Source: Sipunculus nudus (taxonomy: Eukaryota; Annelida; Sipuncula; Golfingiida; Sipunculidae). Taken from it: a stretch of DNA of 64,000 bases. The position numbers and the translations under genes are program-made. The notes below the pieces were generated by a model. The model saw only the letters and a list, made by a program, of their open reading frames with translations, did no database searches and was not told where the DNA came from. Each line of letters begins with the position of its first letter. Within the stretch, counting starts at the first letter, position 1. Shown piece after piece: positions 10,580-23,400 of the stretch. Location: the NCBI GenBank assembly GCA_026874595.1, contig CM049306.1:99685642-99749641 (forward strand), in the 5' to 3' direction.

Positions 10580-13500
10580 GAATAATTGTATCCGCCAAAA
10601 CAGAGTTTTGCGGACTATGTTTTCAGCCCATCGCCGCTGCTGCCGCTGCGTAGGTGTCCGGAGAACTCCTCCCTAACCGCTGGGCGGAATTTTACGAAAC
10701 CCGGGATTATGTTCGGGTCACATGTGAACTGCTGCTCCCCGATTTTGTTTTGACCTCTGACCTTTCCTCTCTTCAGTGCGTCCATCTGTGCGTCTGTTTT
10801 GACACATTAACCCACATATCTCGGGAACCGTTTGACCGATCCGGAAAAAAAAATTGCACAAATGTAGCCCTTGGATAGCTTTATAACATACATAAAACAT
10901 GATGGCGCCACCTTCAACCATTTTTGTACAGCGTCCATCTGTTCATCTGCCTTGGGATAAAATCACTCATATCTCTGCACTGGTTTGACTTATCTGCCTA
11001 AACTTTTGCAGGTTTATACATCTTGGATAGCTTCCTGGATTTTGTGGCAGGTGGCGCCATCTACATTTATGTTTACGCTGCAGACATCCAGGCTTATATA
11101 TCGGAAACCGTTTGACCGATTGGGCCAAAATTTTGCATGTGTATAGATCTCACATAGCTCTTTTTCATATGCAAAACTGGTGGCGCCACCTGCAACCATA
11201 TTTGCACAGCGTCCGTCTGATTGTCTGCCGTGGGATACAATCACTCATATCTCTGCACTGGTTGGACTTATCTGGCTAAAATTTTGCAGGTTTATACATC
11301 TTGGATAGCTTTCTTGATTTTATGACAAGTGGGCCACCTACATATACATTTACGCTGCAGACATCCAAGCCCATATTTCGGGAACCATTTGGCCGATTGG
11401 ACCAAAATTCTGCATGTGTTTAGATCTCACATAGCTCTTTATCATACGCAAAACTTGTGGCGCCACCTGCAACCATTTTTGCACAGCGTCCGTCTGATTG
11501 TCTGCCGTGGGATAAAATCACTAATATCTCTGCACTGGTTTGACTTATCTGCCTAAACTTTTGCAGGTTTATACATCTTGGATAGCTTCCTGGATTTTGT
11601 GGCAGGTGGCGCCATATACATTAATGTTTACGCTGCAAACATCCAGGCTTATATATCGGAAACCGTTCGACCGTTTGGGCCAAAATTTTGCATGTGTATA
11701 GATCTCACATAGCTCTTTTTCATATGCAAAACTGGTGGCGCCACCTGCAACCATTTTGCACAGCGTCCGTCTGATTGTCTGCCGTGAGATACAATCACTC
11801 ATATCTCTGCACTGGTTGGACTTATCTGCCTTAAATTTTGCAGGTTTATACATCTTGGATGGCTTTCTTGATTTTATGACAGGTGGCGCCACCTACATCC
11901 ACATTTACGCTGCAGACATCCAAGCCCAATATTCGGGAACCATTTGGCGGATTGGACCAAAATTTTGTATGTGTATAGATCTCACATAGCTCTTTATCAT
12001 ATGCAAAACTGGTGGCGCCACCAGCAACCATTTTTGCACAGCGTCCATCTGTTCATCTGCCTTGGGAAAAAAATCACTCATATCTCTGCACTGGTTTGAC
12101 TTATCTGCCTAAACTTTTGCAGGTTTATACATCTTGGATAGCTTCCTGGATTTTGGGGCAGGTGGCGCCATCTACATTTATGTTTACGCTGCAGACATCC
12201 AGGCTTATATATCGGAAACCGTTTGACCGATTGGGCCAAAATTTTGCATGTGTATAGATCTCACATAGCTCTTTTTCATATGCAAAACTGGTGGCGCCAC
12301 CTGCAACCATTTTGCACAGCGTCCGTCTGATTGTCTGCCGTGAGATACAATCACTCATATCTCTGCACTGGTTGGACTTATCTGCCTTAAATTTTGCAGG
12401 TTTATACATCTTGGATGGCTTTCTTGATTTTATGACAGGTGGCGCCACCTACATCCACATTTACGCTGCAGACATCCAAGCCCAATATTCGGGAACCATT
12501 TGGCGGATTGGACCAAAATTTTGTATGTGTATAGATCTCACATAGCTCTTTATCATACGCAAAACTTGTGGCGCCACCTGCAACCATTTTTGCACAGCGT
12601 CCGTCTGATTGTCTGCCGTGGGATAAAATCACTAATATCTCTGCACTGGTTTGACTTATCTGCCTAAACTTTTGCAGGTTTATACATCTTGGATAGCTTC
12701 CTGGATTTTGTGGCAGGTGGCGCAATATACATTAATGTTTACGCTGCAAACAATCAGGCTTATATATCGGAAACCGTTTGACCGTTTGGGCCAAAATTTT
12801 GCATGTGTATAGATCTCACATAGCTCTTTTTCATATGCAAAACTGGTGGCGCCACCTGCAACCATTTTGCAAAGCGTCCGTCTGATTGTCTGTCGTGAGA
12901 TACAATCACTCATATCTCTGCACTGGTTGGACTTATCTGCCTTAAATTTTGCAGGTTTATACATCTTGGATGGCTTTCTTGATTTTATGACAGGTGGCGC
13001 CACCTACATCCACATTTACGCTGCAGACATCCAAGCCCAATATTCGGGAAACATTTGGCGGATTGGACCAAAATTTTGTATGTGTATAGATCTCACATAG
13101 CTCTTTATCATATGCAAAACTGGTGGCGCCACCAGCAACCATTTTTGCACAGCGTCCATCTGTTCATCTGCCTTGGGAAAAAAATCACTCATATCTCTGC
13201 ACTGGTTTGACTTATCTGCCTAAACTTTTGCAGGTTTATACATCTTGGATATCTTCCTGGATTTTGTGGCAGGTGGCGCCATCTACATTTATGTTTACGC
13301 TGCAGACATCCAGGCTTATATATCGGAAACCGTTTGACCGATTGGGCCAAAATTTTGCATGTGTATAGATCTCACATAGCTCTTTTTCATATGCAAAACT
13401 GGTGGCGCCACCTGCAACCATTTTGCACAGCGTCCGTCTGATTGTCTGCCGTGAGATACAATCACTCATATCTCTGCACTGGTTGGACTTATCTGCCTTA

Positions 13501-13718
13501 AATTTTGCAGGTTTATACATCTTGGATGGCTTTCTTGATTCTGGATTTGTGGCAGGTGGCACAATCTACATACACATTTAGGCTGCAGACATCCATGCTA
13601 ATATGCAACACACCTCACTCTATTTCCCCTTGTTACTCAATCCATGCCTCACTTCACCCGTCCCACTGTGATTTCGGCGGATACACGTAGTCGCTTGTCG
13701 ACTTCCCGTATTCTAGTT
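10580..13718 (+). mobile_element. Family B copy B2, near full length with higher-order array
   Basis: The 5' end carries GTATCCGC (10588-10595) and a stem-loop partly damaged on its inner arm. The 3' end carries GCGGATAC (13677-13684, reverse complement of the 5' motif), a GTAGTCG/CGACT hairpin and CTAG (13713-13716). The core is units of about 139 bp organised as 555-556-bp higher-order repeats from about 11180 to 13500. Open frames of up to 108 codons on both strands recur at this period and are by-products of the array, not genes. Confidence 0.85.
11180..13500 (+). repeat. 555-bp higher-order tandem repeat
   Basis: Blocks starting near 11735, 12291 and 12846 are spaced 556 and 555 bp. The first two appear base-for-base identical over at least 250 bp, while adjacent units of about 139 bp differ much more. 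This indicates recent amplification or conversion of a four-unit block. Confidence 0.85.
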
Positions 13719-13884
13719 ATTCTTAGTTTCGGAAAGATCGGTCCAAGGGCCTCAGAGAAGTTCTCAGGAAGCAAGCGCGGCGGCCGCGGCGGAACCTGCG
13801 TGAAAACAGTGTCCCAAGAAATCTGTTTTGGAGGATGCAATTATGTACACATGATATTGTAAATTTAAAGAAACCACTGGTGTA
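13719..13884. other. GC-rich unassigned segment
   Basis: Between B2 and the next array. It contains GCGGCCGCGGCGG near 13780, unusual in this AT-rich window. No gene is recognised. Confidence 0.4.
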
Positions 13885-14465
13885 GGTTTCAGAACACTTG
13901 ACAAAATCACAGCTGAGATATTATTGATATGATTGCTTTCATTTCATGGTATATGTCAGGTTCCAGGACACTAGATAGATCACAGCTGAGAAACTGATAT
14001 GATCGCTGTAATTTGACTGTCTTAGAAGTACAGAGGGAAAATGCATGAAAAGTGTGTAAAATACAGGCGGAACCAACAGTCGCCATGAACTGATGAAAAT
14101 ATGATTAATAAGCACACATGGTTTCAGAACACTGGATGACACCACACCTGAGAAACTGACACCATTGCCTGTAATTTGAGAGCCTGAAAAAAAATCAGGG
14201 TGAAAACGTAAAAATAGAAAAAAAATACAGGGGGTTTCACCTGCACCAATCTTCAGCAACTGATAAACTAGTCATGACCAATGAACATACATGGTTTTAG
14301 GACACTACTTGAAACCACAGCTGAGAAACTTATACGACTGCTGTAATTTAAATGTCTCAGAAGTGGAGGGAAAATGCGTCAGCATCGGATAAAACTAGTC
14401 ATAATTAATACAAATAAAAGGTTTCAGAACACTAGATAAAACCACAGTTGAGACACAAACCTTTC
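13885..14465. repeat. Diverged tandem array of about 170-bp units
   Basis: 'TTCAGAACACT...ACCACAGCTGAGAAACTGATATGA'-type units (given as a pattern with gaps) begin near 13888, 13951, 14121, 14295 and 14421, with variable spacing. The phrases 'GGTTTCAGAACAC' and 'CACAGCTGAGA' recur. Parent element unknown. Confidence 0.6.
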
Positions 14466-14555
14466 GCAACTTTTAAATTGTCCACAATCATCATGCAAAG
14501 GAAAATTAAAGGCAATTTATGCATTAGTTATTGAGATTCTGATACTTTTGAATAA

Positions 14556-15388
14556 TTTTTATGCCCCCGCCACAAAGTGGCCGGGGTATATATAGTTTTT
14601 CCCATGTCCGTCCTTCCGTCATACCGAAATGAAACAGTTGTACGGTTTTTTTTTTCGCAATGCCTGTACGCTCCCGAGTCAGCGGAAATCTTACGCTTCT
14701 AAAGAAGCAACTGATTTACACGCTGCCAGCTTTGACCGTTTATTATATATTTAAACACCAGATGGCGGTTCGTTGTCCGCTGAACAAAACGTGCGTATGA
14801 TGTGACAAGCAGCCAACCAGATGCCAATAAACAAACACGCGACAGGCATCATGGCTCCGCCCATAGCTGGGCTTCAAGCGCCGTTTGAAGACAAGTTTAC
14901 GTTCGAATTTTAATTGCTCCCTCTGCATTCTCGCATCATCGACCGATTCAGTTCTGACAGTACGACTGTGTTAGCGTAGCCATGTGTCTGGTGTCTGCAG
15001 AACTGAAATCAGCCAGCGAGGTGTGCACTCAGCCTTTGTTGTTACGTTTCGTTTGAATTACAGCTCACCGACCGGGCATCCTATCTGTGTCTTCCAGCAC
15101 AAGGTTTCATCTGATTGGACAAAAATACAGTGCTCCCCTCTGGTGTAGCAATTCCGGATACGAGGTCATAACAAACAGCGCTTACCATATAGAAAGTAGG
15201 CCTATAGTTAAAGCGCTGTGTAAAGAGCGTACAATGCCTGCAGATATTGGCCTGATTTTTGGTGTGTGGGCAGATAATGACCAGTTACAGATCGAGTTCG
15301 CGTTTCGTCCCGGTCGACGTAAGACGGCTCCTGAACAAAGAAAACTCATGAAAAATAGAAACTTTCATGGCAAACGCACATGTACGGC

Positions 15389-15421
<33 letters not shown>

Positions 15422-15760
15422 AGTGCTTGCAGATATTGGCCTAATTTTTAGTGTGTGGGTTATTAATGACCACTTACATATGGAGCTGGCGCGTTTTGTC
15501 CCGGTTGACCTATTCTGACCGTATGACGGCTCCTGCACATGAAAAAATTTCATGAAAAATTGAGATTTTCATGATTAATGCACATGTACGGACTTTTTTC
15601 TTCGCAATGCCTGCAGATATTAGCCTGAATTTTTGGTGTGTGGGCAGATTATGACAAGTTACAGATCAAGTTTGCATTTTATCCTGGTTGACCTATTTTT
15701 GACCGTATCACGGTTCCTGGACATAGGAAAATTTCATGAAAAATTGTTATATGTTATAAG
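14556..15760 (+). mobile_element. Family E copy E1, 3'-truncated, with MITE F1 inside
   Basis: The T-run and ATGCCCCCGCC (14561-14571) with a GGCCGGGG partner arm form the family E 5' end. Tandem units of about 180 bp follow ('CAATGCCTGCAGATATTGG' near 15232 and related copies near 15420 and 15605). The first unit is split by F1. The GGCGGGGGCAT 3' end seen in E2 and E3 is absent, so the right end is truncated or diverged near 15760. A pure T-run lies at about 15388-15419. Confidence 0.75.
14667..15231. mobile_element. MITE-like DNA transposon F1 with 9-bp target duplication
   Basis: A 565-bp insertion in E1. The left end TACGCTC and right end GAGCGTA are exact reverse complements. Both are flanked by CAATGCCTG (14658-14666 and 15232-15240), which occurs once per unit in uninterrupted E copies. 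It encodes no transposase. A 9-bp duplication is seen in Mutator-like and some Merlin-type elements, but the superfamily cannot be fixed from 7-bp ends. A truncated second copy lies at 39664-39979. Confidence 0.85.
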
Positions 15761-17219
15761 GAACTTCAAATATGCAATATCCTTTCAAATATTTATGGTA
15801 ATACAATGGATTTGACATCATTAACACTAAATAAATTATGTTTAGAATCGACGTAAATACAAGCCGTTCAAGAAGAAGCAAATTGTTTGTATCAGACGAA
15901 AATATATTTCACATTTCATCAGAAACTTATCCATTAAATTTGGCTTGTTTTTTTTTTAATCGCATCTCTTCCAAAGGCACTAGCGAACTAGGCTTAAAAT
16001 AAGGCTCTGTAGTATGTAAGAATCAACCCATATAATTTAAGTAAATGACATATATGAACCCATGGCATGTTCCACATTCATCTGCGCTTATTGCAGTGCA
16101 GATATTCTTGTGTATAGAATAATATTCATTATTTTGATATGAAAGTCGCATGTTTTACGACTAAATGAGCTAGAATTCTTTTGATGCGCTGAAGCAGTCA
16201 TTGATTAAATGAATAAATGCCATTGGTATCATAATAAGTATCAACAAACCTTGAAACAGTCGCATTCGGAAATCAATTTTATTCCGTAGGCTTGAATACA
16301 TAAGCATTTCCGGGATAGTTTCAATTTTCTTGGCAAGTGATATACATTATACTTTTACCATTCTTCAAAATAATTCAGTAACGGTGATTTGTCACACTTA
16401 TTTATATTACATTTGTAGGTTTGGTAGTAAAGACAGATTCGTCATTATACTATATTTCAACAATTTTTTTTCCAATATCAGTACAAAACCCTTTAAAATG
16501 ACATGTTTAAACAGATTGCATATAATTCAAATGTCTGTATTTTTCCTGGCTGATGTAATTTGTGATCACTAAAAATACCCTTAGCTTTGTAACAAAGGGC
16601 TTTCGGCAGGATATATATTAATAGTAGTTGGCGTGGTCATTGAGTATCATCATACCTCACGTGCAATATATGTTTCAGAAATGTATGCCTGCCAGCTGGA
16701 ATGATATGTCACATAAAACGCCAGTGTAAGTTACCATTTTTGTTGCGTAGCAACGGTATTACTGCACCTGTTTGTGTTACAGCCGCGTGAGCTGTCACAC
16801 AAGTCCTTTGTTCTGTCATGACAAGTGAATAAATACTCTGTGCGTTCTGTATGATATAATGAGCGTCTGTTCATTGTGTGCAGGCAAGTGTAATTTTTTA
16901 AAAGAAATTGATAATTGTATTTTTCCCCCTTAAATATTACTGTGTCAACAAATGCACGTGACCGTTCTAAGGTCACGTTGCTTTGTTTACAGTAAACAGC
17001 TGATAGATCGAAAAATTAGGTCGTGACACAGCTGCTGAAAGGTCATGACCTTTGCCCTACACTGGAAAACAAGAATGTCTTGTCATTTAATGGCCCTTAA
17101 CTTGCCTTCTGGGGCATTCATCTAGCTTTATCTGCTTCGTGTATCAAGAAATCGCTTTTCTATGAACCGGAGTTACTGTATGGGTTCGAAGCTTTTGATT
17201 TTGATGTTGACCCCTCCCC
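15761..17219. other. Unassigned sequence upstream of UBE2H
   Basis: AT-rich, with no gene or repeat recognised. Short open frames at 16330-16572 and 16731-16976 (minus) show no domain. Confidence 0.4.
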
Positions 17220-17350
17220 TAGATTAAGGAGTCACGTGATAGTGACGTCGTCAGCCCCAATATAGTTCCGCCATAATCAGGTCCGTGGAAGAGCTGAAGC
17301 CCACCAGGGAACAAATTTTTAGTGAGTTTCACCATATTTAGGCAGCAATC
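17220..17350 (+). promoter_or_regulatory. UBE2H: Probable UBE2H core promoter and 5' UTR
   Basis: The 130 bp before the ATG carry clustered promoter-type motifs: the E-box palindrome TCACGTGA (17232-17239), the CRE-like TGACGTCG (17243-17250), CCAAT (17257-17261) and CCGCCAT (17268-17274), the YY1-type motif often found at TATA-less start sites. No TATA box is evident. The clustering and position are what the sequence shows; the role and start site are inferred. Confidence 0.45.
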
Positions 17351-17403
17351 ATGTCATCGCCCAGCCCAGGGAAGAGACGAATGGACACAGATGTCGTTAA
17401 GCT
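17351..17403 (+). CDS. UBE2H: UBE2H coding exon 1
   Basis: Encodes residues 1-17 and the first two bases of Leu18. The ATG is chosen because [18 protein letters not shown] is the conserved family N-terminus. The donor is GCT|GTATCC at 17404; reading on into the intron gives no family sequence. Confidence 0.95.
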
Positions 17404-20400
17404 GTATCCTTTCCTTATTATTTTCGATATATGCGGACGATAGCCTTTGTTTTGGTGGTGTGTTTTGGTCTTGGCTGGTTGGAATGTTTCCAGGGTCAAA
17501 CGTAGTGCAACGCAGTACACGTATCGTATTGGCTGGTCTCTTCCCGTGTGCATAATGTTAATGACTTTTGTGTATACACTGTTATAGCCATCTTCATCTA
17601 AACAATGGCTAACGTGTCCACCCCTGACAAAAGCAGCGATGTAACAAACAGCATAGATAGTATCGGATTTCCTGTTTGTTATGGACTGTTCATTACATGA
17701 CGACCTGTCAAACATAAGTGATAAAATGAGTTATGATAATATCGGGGGTTAATTGTCTAGTCTCGTCGTCATAGCATATAACAAAGCCTTGTATTATCTG
17801 AGCCATGTTTATTGCATCATCTTAAATCATCATGTAAACAAATACCAGCTATAGTTGCTTGTTAGATAATATATAATGAAAACAAGTCCTGTATAACTGA
17901 ATCCATGAAATTTATAGATCCAGGTTGTGTATTGGCTGATTATGCTGTAATTGGCACGCAATCAGGGCATGGTCATTAGTGTTTTGTAAAAATGACATTT
18001 GACCTCGTTCACCATATTCCCTTTGTCTCTTAACCTGTTTCATTAAAAACTAATGCAGTGATTTCTGTTTCACAAGTATGTTCATTGTATTGAAATGAAG
18101 CTTGTTATGTGCTTCAGTGTTTACAGTGTTAATAACACTGTGTTTGTTGAAATTATCTTTGTAGCAAAAACAGCAATTACGCTTGGCCAGGCGTATGGAT
18201 GTGAGCCTTATCTTGTTTAATTTAACCATACCTGTGGGTCAGTTGAGAAAAAAATACTTATTTAAAGGGCAGCTGTCAGTGCTACACCAAGCATGCCCTA
18301 ATTGCAACTGTCTTGGACTTAGCTTAATAACTTGCTGTGTAAAGGCTTGGGCTGCTTTTCATGTTTTTTAGCAAAACAGTTCTCATTGTTCTGACACTGT
18401 CATATTCAAATGATTAATGATCAGATTTGAAGAAAATTTAATGAAAATAATTGCTTTATTGGTTGAATAAGACTCATAAGAGTTTGTTTATTCTTAAAAC
18501 CTTGTCTAAATTCTTTGAGTTTGACATTCCAGTCTTGTTCCTCAAGTCTTCGTATACACATCTGATTTGACAATACAGTTTTGTGTTTCGAAGGGATCTA
18601 TCTTTATCCCTTTCAGCCACACTACATGGGCAGGGGACGTGATCAGCTCCATTAGCTGCTCTTAAGTCTGCCTGTTAACATGATACTGCATTTCACACCA
18701 ACTTTTAAAGCCAGCTATTCACTTGTACCTCTTTTGTAGGATTTGTGGGATTTCTGGTTTACTCTAACTATTAACTAAATGTAGCCAATTCCTCTTCAGA
18801 AAAAAATCTTATAACACCTTTGTGACTGATGTACAAGTTTGTTTATCTGAGAGTAAACCAGGTACATATATGCCAAGTTAGTCAGTGTCAGATATCAGAA
18901 TACACCTCTTTAACAGATCCACAAGTTTGGAATTTTATTAGTTTATATATAATTGGTCTTTTTTTCTGATTGGGTTTTGGTCATGCTCAGTCATAAGTGC
19001 AGTAAATTACAGTTAACTTGGTTCTTTTGAAGGTGAATGAAGTTTTACTCTCTGGTTGATGCCTTTCTATAGTTGCTTAATTCTGTCAGCTTCTGTATAC
19101 TAATTTTTAAAAAAATTAAAAATTCTGTTGTATTGAGAGAAAACTTAACAATATATACACAGTCGATCTGGTTGGTGAACTCTTTAGTGTGCTTTGTTTA
19201 CATTGCATGGCTCCAACACCCCACCTGCTGCTAAAACGTTAAAGTTACTTGACCAATTGTTTATCTGTAAATATCCAGCAACCCCTAGTTTAAAGCCCTT
19301 TCCTGTGTACACAGTGGTATCTGTTTGCTGAATGACAGTTGACACAAATGCCCTGACTTCTGTAGGCAATAACTAAAACCACAAATCACGTTATTGGTCG
19401 TGTGACTTTTGGAAAACAAATGCCACAGGACTGCATCAGTTTGCTGAGAAGAGATGCATTTTGCACATGTTAAAATGTGATATTCTTGTTTAATTGGCTT
19501 TTGACACAGATGGGACCATTACAAAATGATAGAACACATAAAAGTAGTCTGAAGTTGAGAATTTCAGATATTTCGGTCATCTGGCAACATTTTTTGTCAC
19601 AAATTTGTAAGCGAGGAACCAAAGACCTCGCTGTGATAGAAGTCACCATGGTTTGCTGTGTTCAGAAATTCTTGAGTGAGTTTGGTCACAAGTGCAAGTG
19701 TACCTGGACAGCACAGCTGCGGATGTGGCGGATTGGACCAGCTTGACAACACACACAAATAGCACTAGAACAATAGGAATTTCCATTTGGAATTTGACAA
19801 TACTTTTGGAAATGAATCCTGAAAGCTTCCTATTTCACTTTACATAAAGAATATCAAGAATTTTTTTGGCAGGGTGCTGTCAGTGACTGTCAAGCGTAAG
19901 CCGCATCCATGAATTCTTCAGTATATCATAAGTCTCATTTTTCAATTGAAATTAAGTAATCACTTAGCCAAATCTGTGTAAAATGTGAGACATAAGGAAA
20001 GGCATATCAGCGGCTTTATTTTGACAGATTAATCCATGTATAAAATAGATTACCGGTCGCATGGATGAACTAAACTGGTAGTGTTAGATGGCATGAATGT
20101 AATTCAAACACCGAAGCTCCTTTAAATATGTTAATGAACACCTCGCAGATCGACTGTACACATTAGTCTGTTATATTATATTTTATTGATAAATTACCCT
20201 GATGTTACTCAGACCATAAGATATATATTACAGGTATTCCTGTTGGCTGGAGTGGATCCTTGAGAGTGCCATTCTAAATTCCATGCAGAAAATACTACAT
20301 GATCACACTTAGATGGTATTATTTTACAGCAGGACAGCTGGTTTATTGTCCTGTACAGTGCTACAAATGGCTTATACATTATGTGATGCCAGGCAAGTTG

Positions 20401-23400
20401 ACATATACTGAGTACATTATCCTTGTTATAAGTGTATAATTAAGTTTAGCCTCAATTTCACATGGGAAATAACTAACAAAATTTACAATAACACTGTCTC
20501 TTCCTCTGTCCATAATAATCTCACACTGGGCTAAAATACAGATTTGTCAATGAGAAAGGCTTTTAATTATGCATGTATGTAATGGGTGTATAAAGGGACT
20601 ACTACTATGTGCACACCAGCCTGGTTAGTATGTTGGTTTGAAATCACTCAATAGGTTAAATTCAGTTGTCTACTCAGGAAATTTCATGTATGGTACACAG
20701 CTACCATCATGCATCACTAGGCAAGCATATCCAGGTACTCTGATGCTCAGCAATACCTTGGATTACTCGCGAATTGAGTACAGGAGTAACTGTGTTGAGC
20801 ACCACCCATCACAGTGATTGCTTGTTGATACTGGTCAGCATACTGGCAATATCAGACCAGTCATTAAGGCTGTATCCGCACTTGGTTCACATCTAAACCA
20901 AATTATACTTAATCAGTTTACTTTAGTCTCGAAATAGTCCTCTGTGTGTCTGAAAGTAGCAGCTTTTTTAAAATAGAACTTTCACTAAACATGGACTTTC
21001 ATATCCCAGCTAGTATATCAATACTTATTATAATGCCATTTTAGGAACCAAATTTTGTGTATATGCTGTGTGCTCTCCATATCTGAAACAAAATATAATA
21101 ATGGGTTTAATGAGTAATAACTGAAGTATAGTTAAAAAAAATGTATATTATATTGGGAAGTTCCCAATCTTTCATTGGATGACCGCACTTATACACATCC
21201 ATGCATTATCAAGGATCCATTATGTCACAACTGTACGATGTAAGTGTTTAAAATGCACAGATCCACAACAGAGGACAGGCTTTCAAAACATTTTCAGGAA
21301 CTTAAGTTGCCTTGTTACACCCAAGATTTCAGAATTATCATGAACAAGACTAATTAGTAAAGAGGATGGGTCCATTTAATAAATAATCAGTGACACACTA
21401 GTAATTTTCTCTATTGGTCATGTAGATTTGACATTTACTGTAACAGGCAGTGCACTGTTGGTCCATCAGCTAATTCACACAGCTGATTATCCAGGGAAAT
21501 GAGCTACTTGTTGGTATTGATATATGCAGGCTGCCCTGCTCTCCTGTTAATTTTGCATACAGTCGACTGTGTTGCATGACTGACAGCTCTTCAGGTACTT
21601 TGTGCAAAATACCAGTAAGAATACACCATGCAACATAAATTAAAATCACAAATGCTATTAATGGCATCAGTATCTTCTGCTGTCTCTGACTTGATACATC
21701 AAAAGTATTCAGATAATTCACCATCTGACATTTTATAACAGTCTCTCCACACCACATAGGGCTGTAAGGTGAAATGTCATCGGTTAGGAATCTGTTTAAT
21801 GGCATTTGATTGGCTAATCAACACAAGATTAACCTATAGAGGGCCTGTTTCTGAAGTGGATGGCAACATCCTGGTAATTACTTTGTAAAATCCAGGTAAT
21901 TACTGATACAGGAGGTAAACCTGTTAGAATTGTAAGAACCCAAAATCATGGTGAAATGTTAATGTGAAAATAAACAATAATTCACTGAAATCAAACTAGT
22001 TTCTGCAAGGTTTTACATATCACATCACTGAAGTCCCCTACAAATAGTAAACAAGAAAAAGAATGGCTTAGAATCTGAACTTTGCTTTATGTACTTTATT
22101 GTTAGCAGGGTTTAAAGATTTGTATCTATTGCCCTTCCAAACATCTGTAGTTTAATGTGCCACCATGTCAGAGGGTCAGCAAGTTCAGACTCAGTCAGAG
22201 GGTCAGGGGTCAGAGTTCATGTGATCCAGGCACCTGCTCATTCTGCCAGGGATATATTCATTGAATTCATGACTTCTGTATTATAAATGATGTCTGCATA
22301 TTGTGTAGAATAGGACTCCCAAGAGTATGACTATGTTGAGTAGGGTTGTAGGTATAGAAAATCAGAAATCTTATCTCCACAAAGCACTCGAGGCTCTAAA
22401 TGCACTAGTGGCATAGGTTTAAATTTAGTCAAGACAATTATGTAGTCAGTTTAAATACCTTAGATAAGAATTATTTCAAGGCAAATTACATAAGCATGGG
22501 TGTTTAAGTGGTAAGGACTTTATGGAATAAGTAATATTTTGTAAGCACGCGCATGTTATATGTAAACAGAAGTTGTTTCTTGAAATTAAAAAATAAATGA
22601 TTTTGAAGTTTGACATGTAGTCCTGGCTGTCCCCACAATTCCTATCTGGATGAGGTTTGTACGTTGAAACATCCTATGGCTGAAGGTTATGATGTCTGTT
22701 TATACTTCAACTTTGCACAAGCTCCATGCGTGACATGTTTAATTTTAATGGCTTCCTGCAAAAAAAATCACTGAAACTAATGACATGGCTTGCCACCAAA
22801 ATTTGACAGCAAATTACCAACTTATGCCGATTTATTAGGATACATTAAGCTGAGAACCAAATATATGAGTATATTAGAATTGAAAAAGTAAATTTATTTT
22901 TGACAAAATGTCACATTGGTCACTTTATAATGATAATCATATATATATATGCCTATATATGTGAGTTCATACTAAGATTTTGTGAACATGGTCTTAACAG
23001 ATATTTGTTATGCTGCTCAAATTTGTCTCTTTCTGTCCCAGATCAACCTGATCCATTCTGGAAACTGGCAACTACTGTACTGCACTGTTTATTATGAACA
23101 ACTATGTCAAAGCGCAAATAATTTAGTACAAATTTGAACCTTTGAATGAGAGAGCATCTACAGCTTGTTTCATTCTTAACTTGTAGTTGTCCCAGTATGT
23201 TTCATTTGTTTAATATAACACCCAGAACTAGAACTGCCCTCTTTTATTTAGCCACTTGTATGCAGTCCATTATATCCAATAGTTGAACATGTAAAGTAAC
23301 AGTCACAGCAGAAATGAAAACCAACTGGGCTTTATAGTACCTTATTTTGAACACTAGAGAGATTGATTACTATCAAGGCAAAATCTTAAGTGTCAGGGAA

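Noticed and set aside
11569-13562. Recurring open frames of 80-108 codons on both strands in B2
   Set aside because: They repeat at the array period, lie on both strands with similar length, and have no start context or domain; they are by-products of a tandem repeat without stops.
15360-15553. Frames running through the 32-bp T-run
   Set aside because: Poly-Phe or poly-Lys translations come from the homopolymer inside repeat E1.
21470-21805. 111-codon minus-strand frame with a hydrophobic stretch inside intron 1
   Set aside because: One hydrophobic segment ([15 protein letters not shown]) is visible but there is no family match, promoter or conserved motif; treated as chance.
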